A DNA stretch of 62,300 nucleotides from Deltaproteobacteria bacterium (lineage in GTDB: Bacteria > Desulfobacterota > Syntrophorhabdia > Syntrophorhabdales > JANXAF01): contig JAOADT010000012.1 in NCBI GenBank assembly GCA_026417175.1, positions 1 through 62,300 of the forward strand, written 5' to 3'. Below are positions 42,340 through 52,449 of this stretch, piece after piece. The position numbers were made by a program, and so were the translations under genes. The notes beneath the pieces are model-generated. The model did no database searches. It was given only the letters and a program-made list of their open reading frames with translations, and was not told where the DNA came from. Within the stretch, counting starts at the first letter, position 1. Every line of letters begins with the position of its first letter.

Positions 42340-45054
42340 ATGGCAAGAATTAAACTAACGACTCTCAAAGACAAGACCTCTGACGACGAACTTCTTGTTA
42401 AGCTTAAAACAATGGGGGTAAAAATTAAGGATAGAACGGAAGAGGAGCCGAAGAATGAACTAAAAGAAGAACATAAGGCTGAGGTTAAAAAAGAGGAGCA
42501 GGGATTCATAGAAAAAAGAGTCACGTCAACTATAATAAGAAGAAGAGTAAGTTCCTCTACAAAACCGGAAACAGTAAAACCCGAACCCGAAGTTGAAAAA
42601 GTCCCTCCTCCTAAAGAGGAAGAAAAAGTAAGAGTTGCAGAGAAGGTAAAAATAATCGAAGAAAAGCGTGAAGAAGTTCAGGTATTGAAAATTTTAGAGC
42701 CTAAACCAACACAAGAAATACCAAAGAAAGAGGAAGAAGAGAAAAAGGAGCCTAAACAAAAAGTCCGAATAGAACCCATAGAGAAACAGAAGTTAGAGCC
42801 TAAAGAAGAAAAGAAAAAAGAAGAAAAAAAGGAAGAGCTTATTAAAGAAGAAGTTTTAAAAATCGAGCATCCTCCACTTAAGCTTCCCACCGTTGAGGTA
42901 CAGATTGAAGGAAAATCTATAACCGATTTTGTTATGGACAGGCCAAAAGGAGATTTTGAGCTGATAGGGGAGGATAAGGAAAGGGAGATAACCAGGGTTT
43001 TGGAAGAGGCATATGGTAAAGATCTAGATGTAGATTTTGCATATGTTCAGGAGGAAGAAGACGAGAGGAAAAAGAGAAAGGTTGAAAAATTTTTAAAAAG
43101 GATAGAGGAACTTGAGGTTGAGGAAGAACGATTAAAGAAGAAAGTTCTACCCAAAAGAAAGGTTGTTGTCCAAGAAGAAGCCCCTCCTAGGAGAAAACAG
43201 AAGGTTTTCGAGTTTCCAGCTCAAAGGGTAAAGAAAGAAAAGAAGACTGAAAAGGAAGAAGAGAAAAAGGTTGAACCGGTAAAACTACCCAAAAAAACGA
43301 TAAAAATAGGGGAAGAAATTCAAGTTGGAGAACTCGCAAAACGAATGGGGATAAAAGTTCAAGAGCTTATCACAAAACTCCTTTCTCTTGGCGTTCTTGC
43401 AACGATCAATCAGACTATCGACTTTGACACCGCTTATCTTTTGGCTCAAGAGTTCAATTGTGAGCTAGAACGGGAGTTATCTATAGAAGAAGAATTTCTA
43501 GCCAAAGAAGAGGAGATGAAGGACAGACCAGAGGACTTGAAACCGAGACCTCCCGTCGTGACCATTATGGGACATGTGGACCATGGAAAGACACTACTTT
43601 TAGATACGATACGACAGACGAACGTTGCAGAAAAAGAGGCTGGAGGAATAACGCAGCATATAGGAGCTTATATGGTAAATGTCGATGGAAAGGATGTGGT
43701 ATTCCTCGATACTCCTGGACATGAAGCGTTTACTGCTATGAGGGCAAGGGGGGCTCAGGTTACAGATATAGTTGTGCTTGTTGTTGCGGCAGATGATGGA
43801 GTTATGCCACAGACGATTGAAGCCATCAATCACGCAAAGGCGGCTTCAGTGCCAATTATAGTGGCCATAAACAAAATCGACAAACCGAATGCAAACCCTG
43901 AAAAGGTTATGAAGGACCTCGCGGAGCTCGGTCTTGTACCTGAAGAATGGGGAGGAAGCACACTTTTTGCGAAAATCTCCGCTAAGAAGAAAATAGGAAT
44001 AAAAGAACTACTGGAACTTATAATCCTTCAAGCAGAAATGCTTGAACTTAAAGCTAATCCTGACAAACCTGCCAGGGGAGTGATAATCGAGTCTAGGATG
44101 GATAAGGGTCACGGTCCCTGTGGTACAGTTATAATTCAAGAAGGAACTCTAAAGGTGCACGATCCTTTTATAGCAGGAACATCATTTGGAAGAGTTCGCG
44201 CCATGTTTGACGACAAAGGTGATAGGTTGGAAAAAGCAACACCTTCAATGCCTGTTCTGGTAACGGGTTTTCCTGAAGTACCCCAAGCAGGAGATAGATT
44301 CATTGTTACTACAGAAGAAAGATATGCGAAGGAACTTTCTAAATTCAGAATTGAGAAATTAAAGGAAAAAGAGTCTGCTCTCATAAAGCGGATAAGTCTA
44401 GAGGATCTATATCTGAAGAGTGATGATTCCGAAAAGGTAATACTTAATGTGATACTGAAGGGAGATACCAGAGGAACCGTGGATGCTATAAGTGAGGCTC
44501 TAAAAAAGATAGGTAATGAGAAGGTGGAAATTCAAATAATCCATAGTGGAGTAGGAGCAATTACTGAAAGTGACGTAAACTTAGCTTTGGCTTCGGGGGC
44601 TATAATACTCGGATTTAACTCCAAGCCTATAATTAAAGCTAAGGAACTTGCTGAAAAAGAAAAGATAGAGATAAGGACTTACTCAATAATATATGACCTA
44701 ATAGACGATGTGAAAAAGGCCTTAGAAGGGAAACTCAAGCCGAAGGTCGTAGAGGTATACGTAGGGAAAGCGGAAGTCAGAAAAGTGTTTAATATCTCTA
44801 AAGTGGGACAGGTGGCGGGATGTTTTATTTTGGAAGGCAAAGCGTTACGAAGCGCGAATGTGAAACTCATAAGAAATGGAGAGATACTGTACACTGGTAA
44901 AGTTAAGTCATTAAAGAGATTTAAAGATGATGTAAAAGAAGTACAACAAGGATACGAGTGCGGTATTGCACTGGAAGGGAATGATGACTTAAAAGAAGGA
45001 GACATAATAGAGTTTTACGTTCAGGAAAAAGAGGCGCAAAAGATTGATGGATAA
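42340..45054 (+). CDS. infB: Translation initiation factor IF-2
   Basis: A 904-residue GTPase that recruits initiator tRNA to the 30S subunit. A very charged Lys/Glu/Pro linker covers residues ~40-310. The IF2-N domain (ELAKRMGIKVQELITKLLSLG) lies at ~329-349. The G domain has G1 GHVDHGKT (~409), G3 DTPGHEAF and G4 NKID. Domains II-IV follow to the C-terminus. The N-terminal low-complexity part is longer and more charged than usual. It is followed after 5 nt by a DUF503 gene. Confidence 0.96.
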   Translation: MARIKLTTLKDKTSDDELLVKLKTMGVKIKDRTEEEPKNELKEEHKAEVKKEEQGFIEKRVTSTIIRRRVSSSTKPETVKPEPEVEKVPPPKEEEKVRVAEKVKIIEEKREEVQVLKILEPKPTQEIPKKEEEEKKEPKQKVRIEPIEKQKLEPKEEKKKEEKKEELIKEEVLKIEHPPLKLPTVEVQIEGKSITDFVMDRPKGDFELIGEDKEREITRVLEEAYGKDLDVDFAYVQEEEDERKKRKVEKFLKRIEELEVEEERLKKKVLPKRKVVVQEEAPPRRKQKVFEFPAQRVKKEKKTEKEEEKKVEPVKLPKKTIKIGEEIQVGELAKRMGIKVQELITKLLSLGVLATINQTIDFDTAYLLAQEFNCELERELSIEEEFLAKEEEMKDRPEDLKPRPPVVTIMGHVDHGKTLLLDTIRQTNVAEKEAGGITQHIGAYMVNVDGKDVVFLDTPGHEAFTAMRARGAQVTDIVVLVVAADDGVMPQTIEAINHAKAASVPIIVAINKIDKPNANPEKVMKDLAELGLVPEEWGGSTLFAKISAKKKIGIKELLELIILQAEMLELKANPDKPARGVIIESRMDKGHGPCGTVIIQEGTLKVHDPFIAGTSFGRVRAMFDDKGDRLEKATPSMPVLVTGFPEVPQAGDRFIVTTEERYAKELSKFRIEKLKEKESALIKRISLEDLYLKSDDSEKVILNVILKGDTRGTVDAISEALKKIGNEKVEIQIIHSGVGAITESDVNLALASGAIILGFNSKPIIKAKELAEKEKIEIRTYSIIYDLIDDVKKALEGKLKPKVVEVYVGKAEVRKVFNISKVGQVAGCFILEGKALRSANVKLIRNGEILYTGKVKSLKRFKDDVKEVQQGYECGIALEGNDDLKEGDIIEFYVQEKEAQKIDG

Positions 45055-45059
45055 AAGGG

Positions 45060-45359
45060 ATGTATGTTGGCATATCGAGCATAGAGATATTCCTGCCCGA
45101 AAATCACTCCCTTAAAGAGAAAAGGCAGGCCACGAGAAAAATAGTGGAAAAAACGAGATCTAGATTCAATATTTCCATTATGGAAATAAATAGATCTAAC
45201 CTTTGGCAAAGGGCTTATATAGGCTTTTCTGTTGTGGGTGAAAGTATCGATCAGATAAACCAGGTAGTGGAGAATGTTCATAGTTACATAGAGAGTCTCT
45301 ATATAGGGAAGATTATAGACACAAAGACAGAGATAATACAGATGGGCAATGAGATATAG
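45060..45359 (+). CDS. YlxP-like (DUF503) protein
   Basis: A 99-residue small protein of the DUF503/YlxP family, commonly found between infB and rbfA. It shows the family pattern GISSIEIFLPENHSLKEKRQ at its start and NVSIMEINRSNLWQRA-like middle segment (here FNISIMEINRSNLWQ). Its biochemical function is unclear; a link to ribosome or RNA metabolism is inferred from position. The end overlaps rbfA by 11 nt. Confidence 0.87.
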   Translation: MYVGISSIEIFLPENHSLKEKRQATRKIVEKTRSRFNISIMEINRSNLWQRAYIGFSVVGESIDQINQVVENVHSYIESLYIGKIIDTKTEIIQMGNEI

Positions 45360-45699
45360 AAAGTTCAGGATCCAAGATCAACTACGAGAGGAAATATCAA
45401 TAATAATACAAAGGGAACTAAAAGACCCAGGTATTGGATTTGTGACAATAGTTGAGGTAAAAATGTCAGATGATTTAAGACTGGCAAAAATCTATTACAG
45501 TGTTTATGGTTCTGATGCTGATTGGGAAAAAACAAAGGAGGCATTGGAGAGATCTAAAGGATACATTAAGTTCCTCTTAGGGAAAAGGGTAAGGATTAAA
45601 TATATGCCCGAGCTTGCATTTTTCCCAGACAGAAGTTACGAAAGAATGTTGAGGATAGAGGAAATACTTACAAGGACTCAAAATGATAGAGAAGATTAA
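45349..45699 (+). CDS. rbfA: Ribosome-binding factor A
   Basis: A 116-residue KH-like cold-shock and ribosome maturation protein acting on the 16S rRNA 5' region. RIQDQLREEISIIIQRELKDP (broken here into RIQDQLREEI and ISIIIQRELKD) is the conserved N-terminal helix. VKMSDDLRLAKIYYSV and the C-terminal PELAFFPDRSYE match the family. It overlaps ylxP upstream and nrnA downstream, both by short stretches, giving a tightly packed operon. Confidence 0.93.
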   Translation: MRYRKFRIQDQLREEISIIIQRELKDPGIGFVTIVEVKMSDDLRLAKIYYSVYGSDADWEKTKEALERSKGYIKFLLGKRVRIKYMPELAFFPDRSYERMLRIEEILTRTQNDRED

Positions 45700-46633
45700 A
45701 AGAGTTCTAGAACATGAAAATAAATTCCTTGTAACAACACATGTGGATCCTGATGGTGATGCTATAGGTTCTATGTTCGGAATGTATTTTTTTCTAAAAG
45801 CAATTGGTAAAACAGTTCGTGTCTACTTAAAGGATTCGGTCCCATACAGGTATGCATTTTTACCAGGCCCTGAAAAAATTGAAAAGGACCTAAAGAATCT
45901 TGGGCAGGAAGTTATATTGGTTCTAGATTGTGGGGACATAAAGAGGATAGGCGACGAATATAACCTTTTGACGGAAGATAGATTTATAGTGAACATTGAC
46001 CATCACGAAACAAACGGGATGTTTGGAAAGATAAATCATGTGCTTAAAGACGCTTCTTCAACGGCTGAGATTTTGTACGATATTTTTATGCAGTTTGGAG
46101 CACCTATTACGTACGAGATCGCTTTGAACATATATACAGGAATCTTCACTGATACAGGTTCCTTCAGATTTCCAAATACTACTGAAAAATGCTTTCGTGT
46201 ATGTGGGGAGATGCTCCATTTTGGAGTCTCTCCCTCCTATGTTGCTCAAATGGTGTATGAGAATCATCCTAGGGAAAGATTCTTGCTCCTCTCTGAAGTT
46301 TTAAGGACTCTTGAGGTAAGTGAAGGGGGTGACGTGGGGATCGTTTTACTCACATCTGAAATGTTTAAAAAGGTGAATGCCAACTACGAACATTCTGATG
46401 GGTTTGTGGAATACATAAAAGAAATAAAAGGTATAAAGGTCGCAATCCTCATTCGGGAATTAGAAAACGGAAAATGTAAGGTTAGTATGAGATCAAAAGA
46501 CAATGTAAATGTGGGAAGGATATGTGGCAAGTTCGGTGGAGGAGGTCATAAAAACGCTGCAGGGTGCATTCTTGAAGGCAAGCCCGAAGAGGTTAGAGAA
46601 AAAGTAAAAAAGGTGCTCTCAGAAGAATTATGA
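45683..46633 (+). CDS. nrnA: Bifunctional oligoribonuclease/pAp phosphatase NrnA-like (DHH)
   Basis: A 316-residue DHH-DHHA1 phosphoesterase. DPDGDAIGS (~22-30), VLDCGD (~75-80) and the DHHETNGMFG motif (~100-109) bind Mn2+. FGGGGHKNAAGC (~284-295) is the DHHA1 substrate motif. NrnA enzymes degrade nano-RNAs and pAp. It overlaps rbfA by 17 nt and truB by 4 nt. A second DHH domain is encoded at 52450 within the same gene run. Confidence 0.9.
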   Translation: MIEKIKRVLEHENKFLVTTHVDPDGDAIGSMFGMYFFLKAIGKTVRVYLKDSVPYRYAFLPGPEKIEKDLKNLGQEVILVLDCGDIKRIGDEYNLLTEDRFIVNIDHHETNGMFGKINHVLKDASSTAEILYDIFMQFGAPITYEIALNIYTGIFTDTGSFRFPNTTEKCFRVCGEMLHFGVSPSYVAQMVYENHPRERFLLLSEVLRTLEVSEGGDVGIVLLTSEMFKKVNANYEHSDGFVEYIKEIKGIKVAILIRELENGKCKVSMRSKDNVNVGRICGKFGGGGHKNAAGCILEGKPEEVREKVKKVLSEEL

Positions 46634-47523
46634 ACGGTTTTATAATAGTAGACAAACCTCAAGGTATGACATCTTATGATGTCATACGGAGGCTAAAAAA
46701 AATCACCAAATTTAGAAAGATAGGATACATAGGAACATTAGATAAAAATGCTACAGGAATACTTCCTGTTGCTATAAACGAAGGGGTGAAACTAGTCCCT
46801 TATCTTGAGGATGCACAAAAGGTTTATTTGGCAAAGTTTATACTTGGGATCGTCACTGACACTTACGATATTCAGGGTACTATTATTAGAAAAACAGAAG
46901 TCCCAGAGTTTGAAAAACATGTGCTTGAAGAAAATCTTTTAAAATTTAAAGGAAAGATCAGACAAAGAATTCCTATTTTTTCATCAAAAAAGGTAGGTAG
47001 GAAACCCCTTTATAAGCTTGCGAGAAAAGGTGTCGATATTGAACCGATGTTTAAAGAAGTAGAGATATATGATATAAAATTAATGAACTACACACACCCA
47101 ATTGTAGAAATAGAAGTGGTGTGCTCCAAAGGGACTTATGTGAGAAGTTTAGCATATGAGTTCGGAGAGCTCTTAGGTTGTGGCGCAGCTCTTTATGCTC
47201 TAAAGAGGTTAAGACATGGTGAATTTGACGAAGAGATGGCAGTAAAAGTTGAAGATATAAAGACGCGTGAAGATATACTGAAAAATCTTATCCCATGTGA
47301 AAAACTGTTCAGGGAAGGTAAAGAAATAGTAATTGAGAAGCCTTTAGAAAGATTTTTAAGGCATGGTATGCCAATCCCTATTTTTGGTAGTGTAAGAGAT
47401 TGGAAAGTAGGGGAACTTACCAAAATATTGAGTAAGGAAGGCACTATGCTTGCGATTGGAATTGCCGACCCTTCATCAAAGACTGTAAGGGTGAAAAGGC
47501 TAATAAACGTCCGGGAGGTCTGA
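46630..47523 (+). CDS. truB: tRNA pseudouridine(55) synthase
   Basis: A 297-residue enzyme that makes pseudouridine 55 in the tRNA T-loop. [19 protein letters not shown] is the N-terminal motif (4-22). The catalytic Asp is in [18 protein letters not shown] (~33-50), where the family has GHTGTLDPxATGVLP; the His-to-Ile/Tyr and Pro-to-Lys changes are notable. [15 protein letters not shown] is the later conserved motif (~160). A short PUA-like C-terminal part follows. Rps O begins 2 nt after its stop. Confidence 0.92.
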   Translation: MNGFIIVDKPQGMTSYDVIRRLKKITKFRKIGYIGTLDKNATGILPVAINEGVKLVPYLEDAQKVYLAKFILGIVTDTYDIQGTIIRKTEVPEFEKHVLEENLLKFKGKIRQRIPIFSSKKVGRKPLYKLARKGVDIEPMFKEVEIYDIKLMNYTHPIVEIEVVCSKGTYVRSLAYEFGELLGCGAALYALKRLRHGEFDEEMAVKVEDIKTREDILKNLIPCEKLFREGKEIVIEKPLERFLRHGMPIPIFGSVRDWKVGELTKILSKEGTMLAIGIADPSSKTVRVKRLINVREV

Positions 47524-47524
47524 A

Positions 47525-47794
47525 ATGGCACTAAGCAAGGAAAAAAAGAAGGAAATCATTGAAAACTTTAAACTTCATGAGAGTGATACGGGTTCGCCTG
47601 AAGTTCAGATCGCTCTCTTGACTGAAAGAATAAGGCTCCTTACGGAGCACTTTAAGAAATTTCCGAAGGACCATAATTCAAGAAGAGGACTTCTAATACT
47701 GATCGGTCATCGCAGAAGTCTTTTAAACTACCTTAAAAACAAAAACTTGGATAGATACAGGAGACTAATAGAGAAATTAGGGTTGAGAAAGTAG
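47525..47794 (+). CDS. rpsO: 30S ribosomal protein S15
   Basis: An 89-residue primary 16S rRNA-binding protein. The signature [19 protein letters not shown] is at residues ~18-36, and [20 protein letters not shown] follows at ~50-69. All-helical, normal length. GGGAGGTCTGAAATG gives a good ribosome-binding site overlapping the truB end. It precedes pnp, the usual gene order. Confidence 0.97.
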   Translation: MALSKEKKKEIIENFKLHESDTGSPEVQIALLTERIRLLTEHFKKFPKDHNSRRGLLILIGHRRSLLNYLKNKNLDRYRRLIEKLGLRK

Positions 47795-47807
47795 AGAAGG
47801 ATTCAAT

Positions 47808-49886
47808 ATGCAAAAAAGGACTTTAACCATCGAATTCGCCGGAAGACCACTTACATTTACTGTGGGTGAAATGGCCAAGCAGGCAGACGGGAGCGTACTC
47901 GTTCAGTACGCAGACACTGCTGTTCTGGTTACCGCTGTTGCAGAAAAAAAAGAGAGTGATCTTGATTTTTTTCCTCTTACCGTAAACTACCAGGAGATGT
48001 CCTATGCGGCAGGACGTTTTCCAGGAGGTTTTTTTAAAAGAGAAGGGAGACCTTCTGATAGGGAGGTCCTTATCTCGAGACTTATAGACAGACCGCTTAG
48101 ACCCCTGTTTGCCAAGGGTTTTAAAAGGGAGGTGCAAATAATAGCGACTGTTCTTTCCGCAGATCAGGAGAACGATCCGGCAATACTGGGAATTCTCGGT
48201 GCCTCGTGTGCCTTGACCCTGTCTCAGATACCCTTTGAAGGTCCAATAGCAGGAGTGAAAATTGGTAGAAAAAACGGATCATTCCTAATAAATCCGACCA
48301 CCAGTGAGATGGAAGAAAGTGATATGGATATAGTTGTAGCTGGCACTAAGGACGCGATAATAATGGTTGAAGGAGGATCAAAATTTGTAAAAGGGGAGGA
48401 TTTAATCGAGGCTATTCATTTCGGACATCAAAGCCTTGCTCCTCTTATAGAATGTCAGGAAGTGTTAATGCAGGAGTTGGGTATAAAGAAGTGGTTTTTT
48501 ACAGAGCAAGAATCGTACGAGGAGTTAAAAAAAGAAATAAAGGAAAAACTGAAAGAAGATGTATATGAGGCATTGGCTATCCCAGAAAAGAAAAAGAGAA
48601 GGGACAAAATAAATGAGATAAGAGAAAATCTCATAAAGGATCGTTCTGAGTTAGATGAGAAAAGTGCTAATAGAATATTCGAAGAAATTCTTAGAGAACT
48701 CATGAGAGAGAAACTTATTTTAACGGGATTGAGAATCGATGGAAGAAGACCAGATGAAATAAGAGATATATGGTGTAGGGTGGGTATATTTCCAAGGACT
48801 CACGGATCGGCTCTTTTCACAAGAGGAGAGACCCAGGCTTTGGCCATTACCACATTTGGTACCTCAGAGGACGAACAGAAGGTTGAGTCATTGCTTGAAG
48901 GTGAGGTTTTTAAGGCTTTCATGGTGCATTATAATTTTCCACCATTTTCAGTTGGAGAAGTGGCTCCTTTGAGGGCTCCAACCAGAAGGGAGATAGGACA
49001 TGGTTATCTTGCGGAGAGGGCACTAGCACCAATACTTCCACCCAGAGATGAGTTTCCTTATACCATAAGGATTGTGTCTGAAATACTTGAATCAAACGGG
49101 TCTTCCTCAATGGCGACCGTGTGCAGTGGATGCCTTTCTCTCATGGATGCGGGAGTGCCTATTAAAGAGCCTGTTGCAGGAATTGCAATGGGGCTTGTTA
49201 AGGAAGATGACAAAGAGATAATCCTTTCCGATATCATAGGAGACGAAGATCATCTTGGCGATATGGATTTCAAAATTGCAGGTTCGAAGAATGGTATCAC
49301 TGCTATTCAGATGGACCTAAAGATAAAAGGCATAACTAAAGAAACAATGGTGAGAGTCGTGAAACAGGCTCAAGAGGGAATAGAGAAGATTCTATCAATC
49401 ATGACTCAGACCATAGATAAACCAAGAGAAAAACTTTCTCCTTACGCGCCGAGAATTTTAACTATAAAGATAAATCCTGACAAAATAAGGGACATAATAG
49501 GACCTGGCGGGAAGGTTATAAAGGGCATAATCGATCAGACCGGTGTAAAGATAGACATAGAAGATTCAGGGATTGTAAGGGTAGCATCTCAGAATGAAGC
49601 CTCTGCCATTAAAGCTATAGAAATGATAAAGGAACTTACAAGAGAGGTAGAGCTCGGTGCAATATATAAGGGGAAGGTGAAGAGAGTAGTAGATTCCGGT
49701 GTAATAGTAGAAATCTGGCCAGGATGTGATGGATTTGTGCATATAAGCCAGCTCGCAGATGGGTATATAAAAAGAATAACGGACATGGTTAAGGAAGGTG
49801 ACATAATTCCTGTGAAAGTTATAGAAATAGATCAATTTGGGAGAATAAAACTCTCCAGAAAGGCTGCTCTTCGGGAAACAAGATGA
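47808..49886 (+). CDS. pnp: Polyribonucleotide nucleotidyltransferase
   Basis: A 692-residue phosphorolytic 3'-5' exoribonuclease. Two RNase PH domains (about residues 10-215 and 310-535) flank an all-helical domain (~235-300). SRLIDRPLRPLFAKGF and RTHGSALFTRGETQALAI mark the two cores. The KH domain (DKIRDIIGPGGKVIKGI, ~562-578) and the S1 domain (LGAIYKGKVKRVVDSGVIVE, from ~618) end the protein. The 13-nt gap after rpsO leaves no room for a large regulatory hairpin. Confidence 0.97.
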   Translation: MQKRTLTIEFAGRPLTFTVGEMAKQADGSVLVQYADTAVLVTAVAEKKESDLDFFPLTVNYQEMSYAAGRFPGGFFKREGRPSDREVLISRLIDRPLRPLFAKGFKREVQIIATVLSADQENDPAILGILGASCALTLSQIPFEGPIAGVKIGRKNGSFLINPTTSEMEESDMDIVVAGTKDAIIMVEGGSKFVKGEDLIEAIHFGHQSLAPLIECQEVLMQELGIKKWFFTEQESYEELKKEIKEKLKEDVYEALAIPEKKKRRDKINEIRENLIKDRSELDEKSANRIFEEILRELMREKLILTGLRIDGRRPDEIRDIWCRVGIFPRTHGSALFTRGETQALAITTFGTSEDEQKVESLLEGEVFKAFMVHYNFPPFSVGEVAPLRAPTRREIGHGYLAERALAPILPPRDEFPYTIRIVSEILESNGSSSMATVCSGCLSLMDAGVPIKEPVAGIAMGLVKEDDKEIILSDIIGDEDHLGDMDFKIAGSKNGITAIQMDLKIKGITKETMVRVVKQAQEGIEKILSIMTQTIDKPREKLSPYAPRILTIKINPDKIRDIIGPGGKVIKGIIDQTGVKIDIEDSGIVRVASQNEASAIKAIEMIKELTREVELGAIYKGKVKRVVDSGVIVEIWPGCDGFVHISQLADGYIKRITDMVKEGDIIPVKVIEIDQFGRIKLSRKAALRETR

Positions 49887-49892
49887 TAAAAG

Positions 49893-51155
49893 ATGTTCAG
49901 AAAAACTATTCTCGATAATGGTCTCACAGTTATAACTGAATCGGTCCCACATTTTTCAACCGTCTCCATCGGTCTTTGGTGGAAAACAGGAGGCAGATAT
50001 GAAAACGAGGCCAATAATGGTATATCTCATTTCATCGAGCACATGCTTTTTAAGGGAACGAACAAAAGGTCCGCATATGAGATCGCAAGAGATATAGATG
50101 CTGTTGGAGGTACAATAAACGCCTTTACTGGAAAAGAATACTCATGTCTTTATGCTAAGGTTTTAAGAAAAGATGTGGACCTATGTCTTGATGTTCTCTC
50201 AGACATGTACATGAGTTCCCTATTCTCTGAAGATGATATAGAGAAGGAAAAATATGTTGTTACCCAGGAAATCCGAATGATTGAAGATAATCCGGAGGAG
50301 TACATTTTTGACGTTTTTTACGCAAGGTATTTTAGAGATCATGGACTCGGTCTTCCGATTCTAGGAAAAAAAGAGAATGTGGAGTCTTTTAGAAGAGATG
50401 AAATTATAGAACATTTTAAAATTAACTACGCACCCCAAAAGATGATACTAACTGCATCAGGAAGAATAGAACATGAAAAATTTGTAAAAAAAGTGGAAAA
50501 TCTCTTTGGTGGCATAGAGAATAAAAAGACGTCAGAAGTATATGAAAATTGGACCCCCAACACCCAGAGGACCATAGATGTTTTTCCCAAAGATCTTGAA
50601 AGCCTTTACATCCTGGTTGGAACCCAAGGGGTAAGCCAACTTGACGAAAAAAGGTACACCCTTTATTTACTCAATGCAATATTTGGCGGAAGCATGAGCT
50701 CAAGACTTTTTCAGGAGATCAGGGAAAAAAAGGGGCTTGTTTACTCTATTTATTCGTACGTTAACTGTTATTTCGATACTGGTACCTTTGGAGTTTCCAC
50801 ATCTACATCTCCCAAAGACTGTCACGAGGTGATGAGACTCATAAAAGAAGAGATACTGAACTTAAGGGAAAATGGAATTTCAGAAGGAGAACTGAAATTT
50901 GCCAAACAACATATAAAAGGCAACCTTCACATAAGTTTAGAAAATACAGAATCAAGGATGGGAAGGGTCGCGAAGAACGAGATATATTTTGGTAGATATA
51001 TTCCAGTTAGGGAAACGCTAAGATCAATTGACAGAATTACCGTGGCCGATGTGAATGCTCTAATAAAAGAAATATTTAAGAGCCCTGAGAACTTATCAGT
51101 AGTTGTGCTTGGAGAGGCTGACCGAGAAAAGATAGAGGAAATATGGCTAAACTAA
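49893..51155 (+). CDS. M16-family zinc peptidase
   Basis: A 420-residue insulinase/processing-peptidase-like enzyme. The inverted zinc motif HFIEH lies at residues 46-50, with the distal Glu in the usual place ~70 residues later. The C-terminal half is the inactive repeat, with SRLFQEIREKKGLVYSIYSY. No signal peptide is seen, so it is probably cytoplasmic. A gene of this kind next to pnp and dut is common in many bacteria. It overlaps dut by 13 nt. Confidence 0.92.
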   Translation: MFRKTILDNGLTVITESVPHFSTVSIGLWWKTGGRYENEANNGISHFIEHMLFKGTNKRSAYEIARDIDAVGGTINAFTGKEYSCLYAKVLRKDVDLCLDVLSDMYMSSLFSEDDIEKEKYVVTQEIRMIEDNPEEYIFDVFYARYFRDHGLGLPILGKKENVESFRRDEIIEHFKINYAPQKMILTASGRIEHEKFVKKVENLFGGIENKKTSEVYENWTPNTQRTIDVFPKDLESLYILVGTQGVSQLDEKRYTLYLLNAIFGGSMSSRLFQEIREKKGLVYSIYSYVNCYFDTGTFGVSTSTSPKDCHEVMRLIKEEILNLRENGISEGELKFAKQHIKGNLHISLENTESRMGRVAKNEIYFGRYIPVRETLRSIDRITVADVNALIKEIFKSPENLSVVVLGEADREKIEEIWLN

Positions 51156-51586
51156 AAGTAGGGTTTATAAAGAAAAAGAACGCTAGAATTCCCGTTTATG
51201 CTACAAGCTCTTCCTCTGGCTTAGATCTTTTTGCCTGTTTGGATGAACCCGTTACTATTGAACCTAGGAAATGGGCTATCATCCCTACAGGTATAAAAGT
51301 AGTTCTCCCTGACGGATATGAGGGAGAGATAAGACCTAGAAGTGGACTTGCTTTTAAGTATGGAATTACTGTGCTTAATTCACCAGGCACTATAGATTCT
51401 GATTACAGGGGAGAGATAAAAGTTGTCTTAATAAATCATGGAGAGAAACCTTTCTTAGTTGAAAATGGTATGCGGATAGCCCAGATGGTAATCAAGAGGT
51501 TTGAAAAAGTTGAGCTTGTTGAAGAAGATTGTTTGCCAGACACAGAGAGGGGGGAAGGCGGTTTTGGGTCAACTGGGATTAGGTGA
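51143..51586 (+). CDS. dut: dUTP diphosphatase
   Basis: A 147-residue trimeric dUTPase that keeps uracil out of DNA and makes dUMP. The motifs are in order: SSSGLDLFACL, IRPRSGLAFKYGI, LNSPGTIDSDYRGEIKV, RIAQMVI and the C-terminal P-loop-like RGEGGFGSTG. Length is normal. It overlaps the M16 gene at its start and xerD at its stop (TGATG). Confidence 0.96.
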   Translation: MAKLKVGFIKKKNARIPVYATSSSSGLDLFACLDEPVTIEPRKWAIIPTGIKVVLPDGYEGEIRPRSGLAFKYGITVLNSPGTIDSDYRGEIKVVLINHGEKPFLVENGMRIAQMVIKRFEKVELVEEDCLPDTERGEGGFGSTGIR

Positions 51587-52449
51587 TGTCTAAGTTAGAA
51601 AAGATCCTTGACTCCTATCTTAGTTACCTTGCAGCAGAAAAAGGATCATCAACAAACACAATTGAATCGTATAACCGGGATATCATGTCCTATTTAACAT
51701 TTGTAAATGGTGATTGGAAAGAGTTTGAAAAAAAGGATAACATTCAAAGATTTATAGTATATCTCCGAAAAAGAGGTCTAAAAGCCAGAAGCATTGCAAG
51801 ATATATGTCTTCTCTTAAGAGCTTTTTTAACTATTTAATAGAGGAGGGTTATGTCACTGAAAATCCTTTATGTGAAATGGAGCGTCCAAAGATAGCACCC
51901 CCTTATCCAAAAGTACTAAGCGAAGACGAGGTAGAATCGCTTATTGTTCTACCGGATGATTCAAAGATAGGATTGAGAGACAGAGCGATCCTTGAAGTCC
52001 TTTACGCAACTGGTATTAGGGTTTCCGAACTTATAAATTTAAAAAAGACTGATGTAAACCTTGAAACCGGATATGTGATAACGATGGGTAAAAGATCTAA
52101 GGAGAGGATAATACCTTTAAACAGACACTCTATTGAGGTATTGAAGGAGTATATGAACAAAGTGAATCCTAGAGGAAAGTATCTTTTTCCAAATAAAAAA
52201 GGAGAAAAGATATCAAGACAGGCAGTGTGGAAAATAATAAAAAGGTATGCCCGGATGATGAATAAAGAGAATATCTCCCCTCACACTATAAGACATACAT
52301 TTGCCACTCATTTAATACAAGGTGGGGCAGATCTAAGGTCAGTACAGACACTTTTGGGTCATCAAGACATATCAACAACCCAAATTTACACCCATATAGA
52401 CAGAAAACGTTTAAAGGAAATCCACAGGCGGTATCACCCGAGACAATAA
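51586..52449 (+). CDS. xerD: Tyrosine recombinase XerD-like
   Basis: A 287-residue site-specific recombinase. The N-terminal SAM-like domain covers ~4-90. Catalytic residues are visible: Arg in YATGIRVSEL (~146), Lys in GKRSKERIIPL (~172), HxxR in HTIRHTFATHL (~239-242), His in LLGHQDISTTQIYTHI with the nucleophile Tyr near 274. It likely resolves chromosome dimers at dif, though nearby xerC is not seen. ATG 51586 overlaps the dut stop; a GTG one codon earlier is less likely. Confidence 0.9.
   Translation: MSKLEKILDSYLSYLAAEKGSSTNTIESYNRDIMSYLTFVNGDWKEFEKKDNIQRFIVYLRKRGLKARSIARYMSSLKSFFNYLIEEGYVTENPLCEMERPKIAPPYPKVLSEDEVESLIVLPDDSKIGLRDRAILEVLYATGIRVSELINLKKTDVNLETGYVITMGKRSKERIIPLNRHSIEVLKEYMNKVNPRGKYLFPNKKGEKISRQAVWKIIKRYARMMNKENISPHTIRHTFATHLIQGGADLRSVQTLLGHQDISTTQIYTHIDRKRLKEIHRRYHPRQ

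Noticed and set aside
42440-43300. Lys/Glu-rich low-complexity region of infB as a repeat element
   Set aside because: It is in frame with IF-2 and is a known type of variable linker, with no exact DNA repeat unit.
51586-52449. Tyrosine recombinase as a mark of an integrated mobile element
   Set aside because: It is embedded in a housekeeping run between dut and the nucleotidyltransferase, with overlapping ends, and no attachment-site repeats or phage genes are seen.
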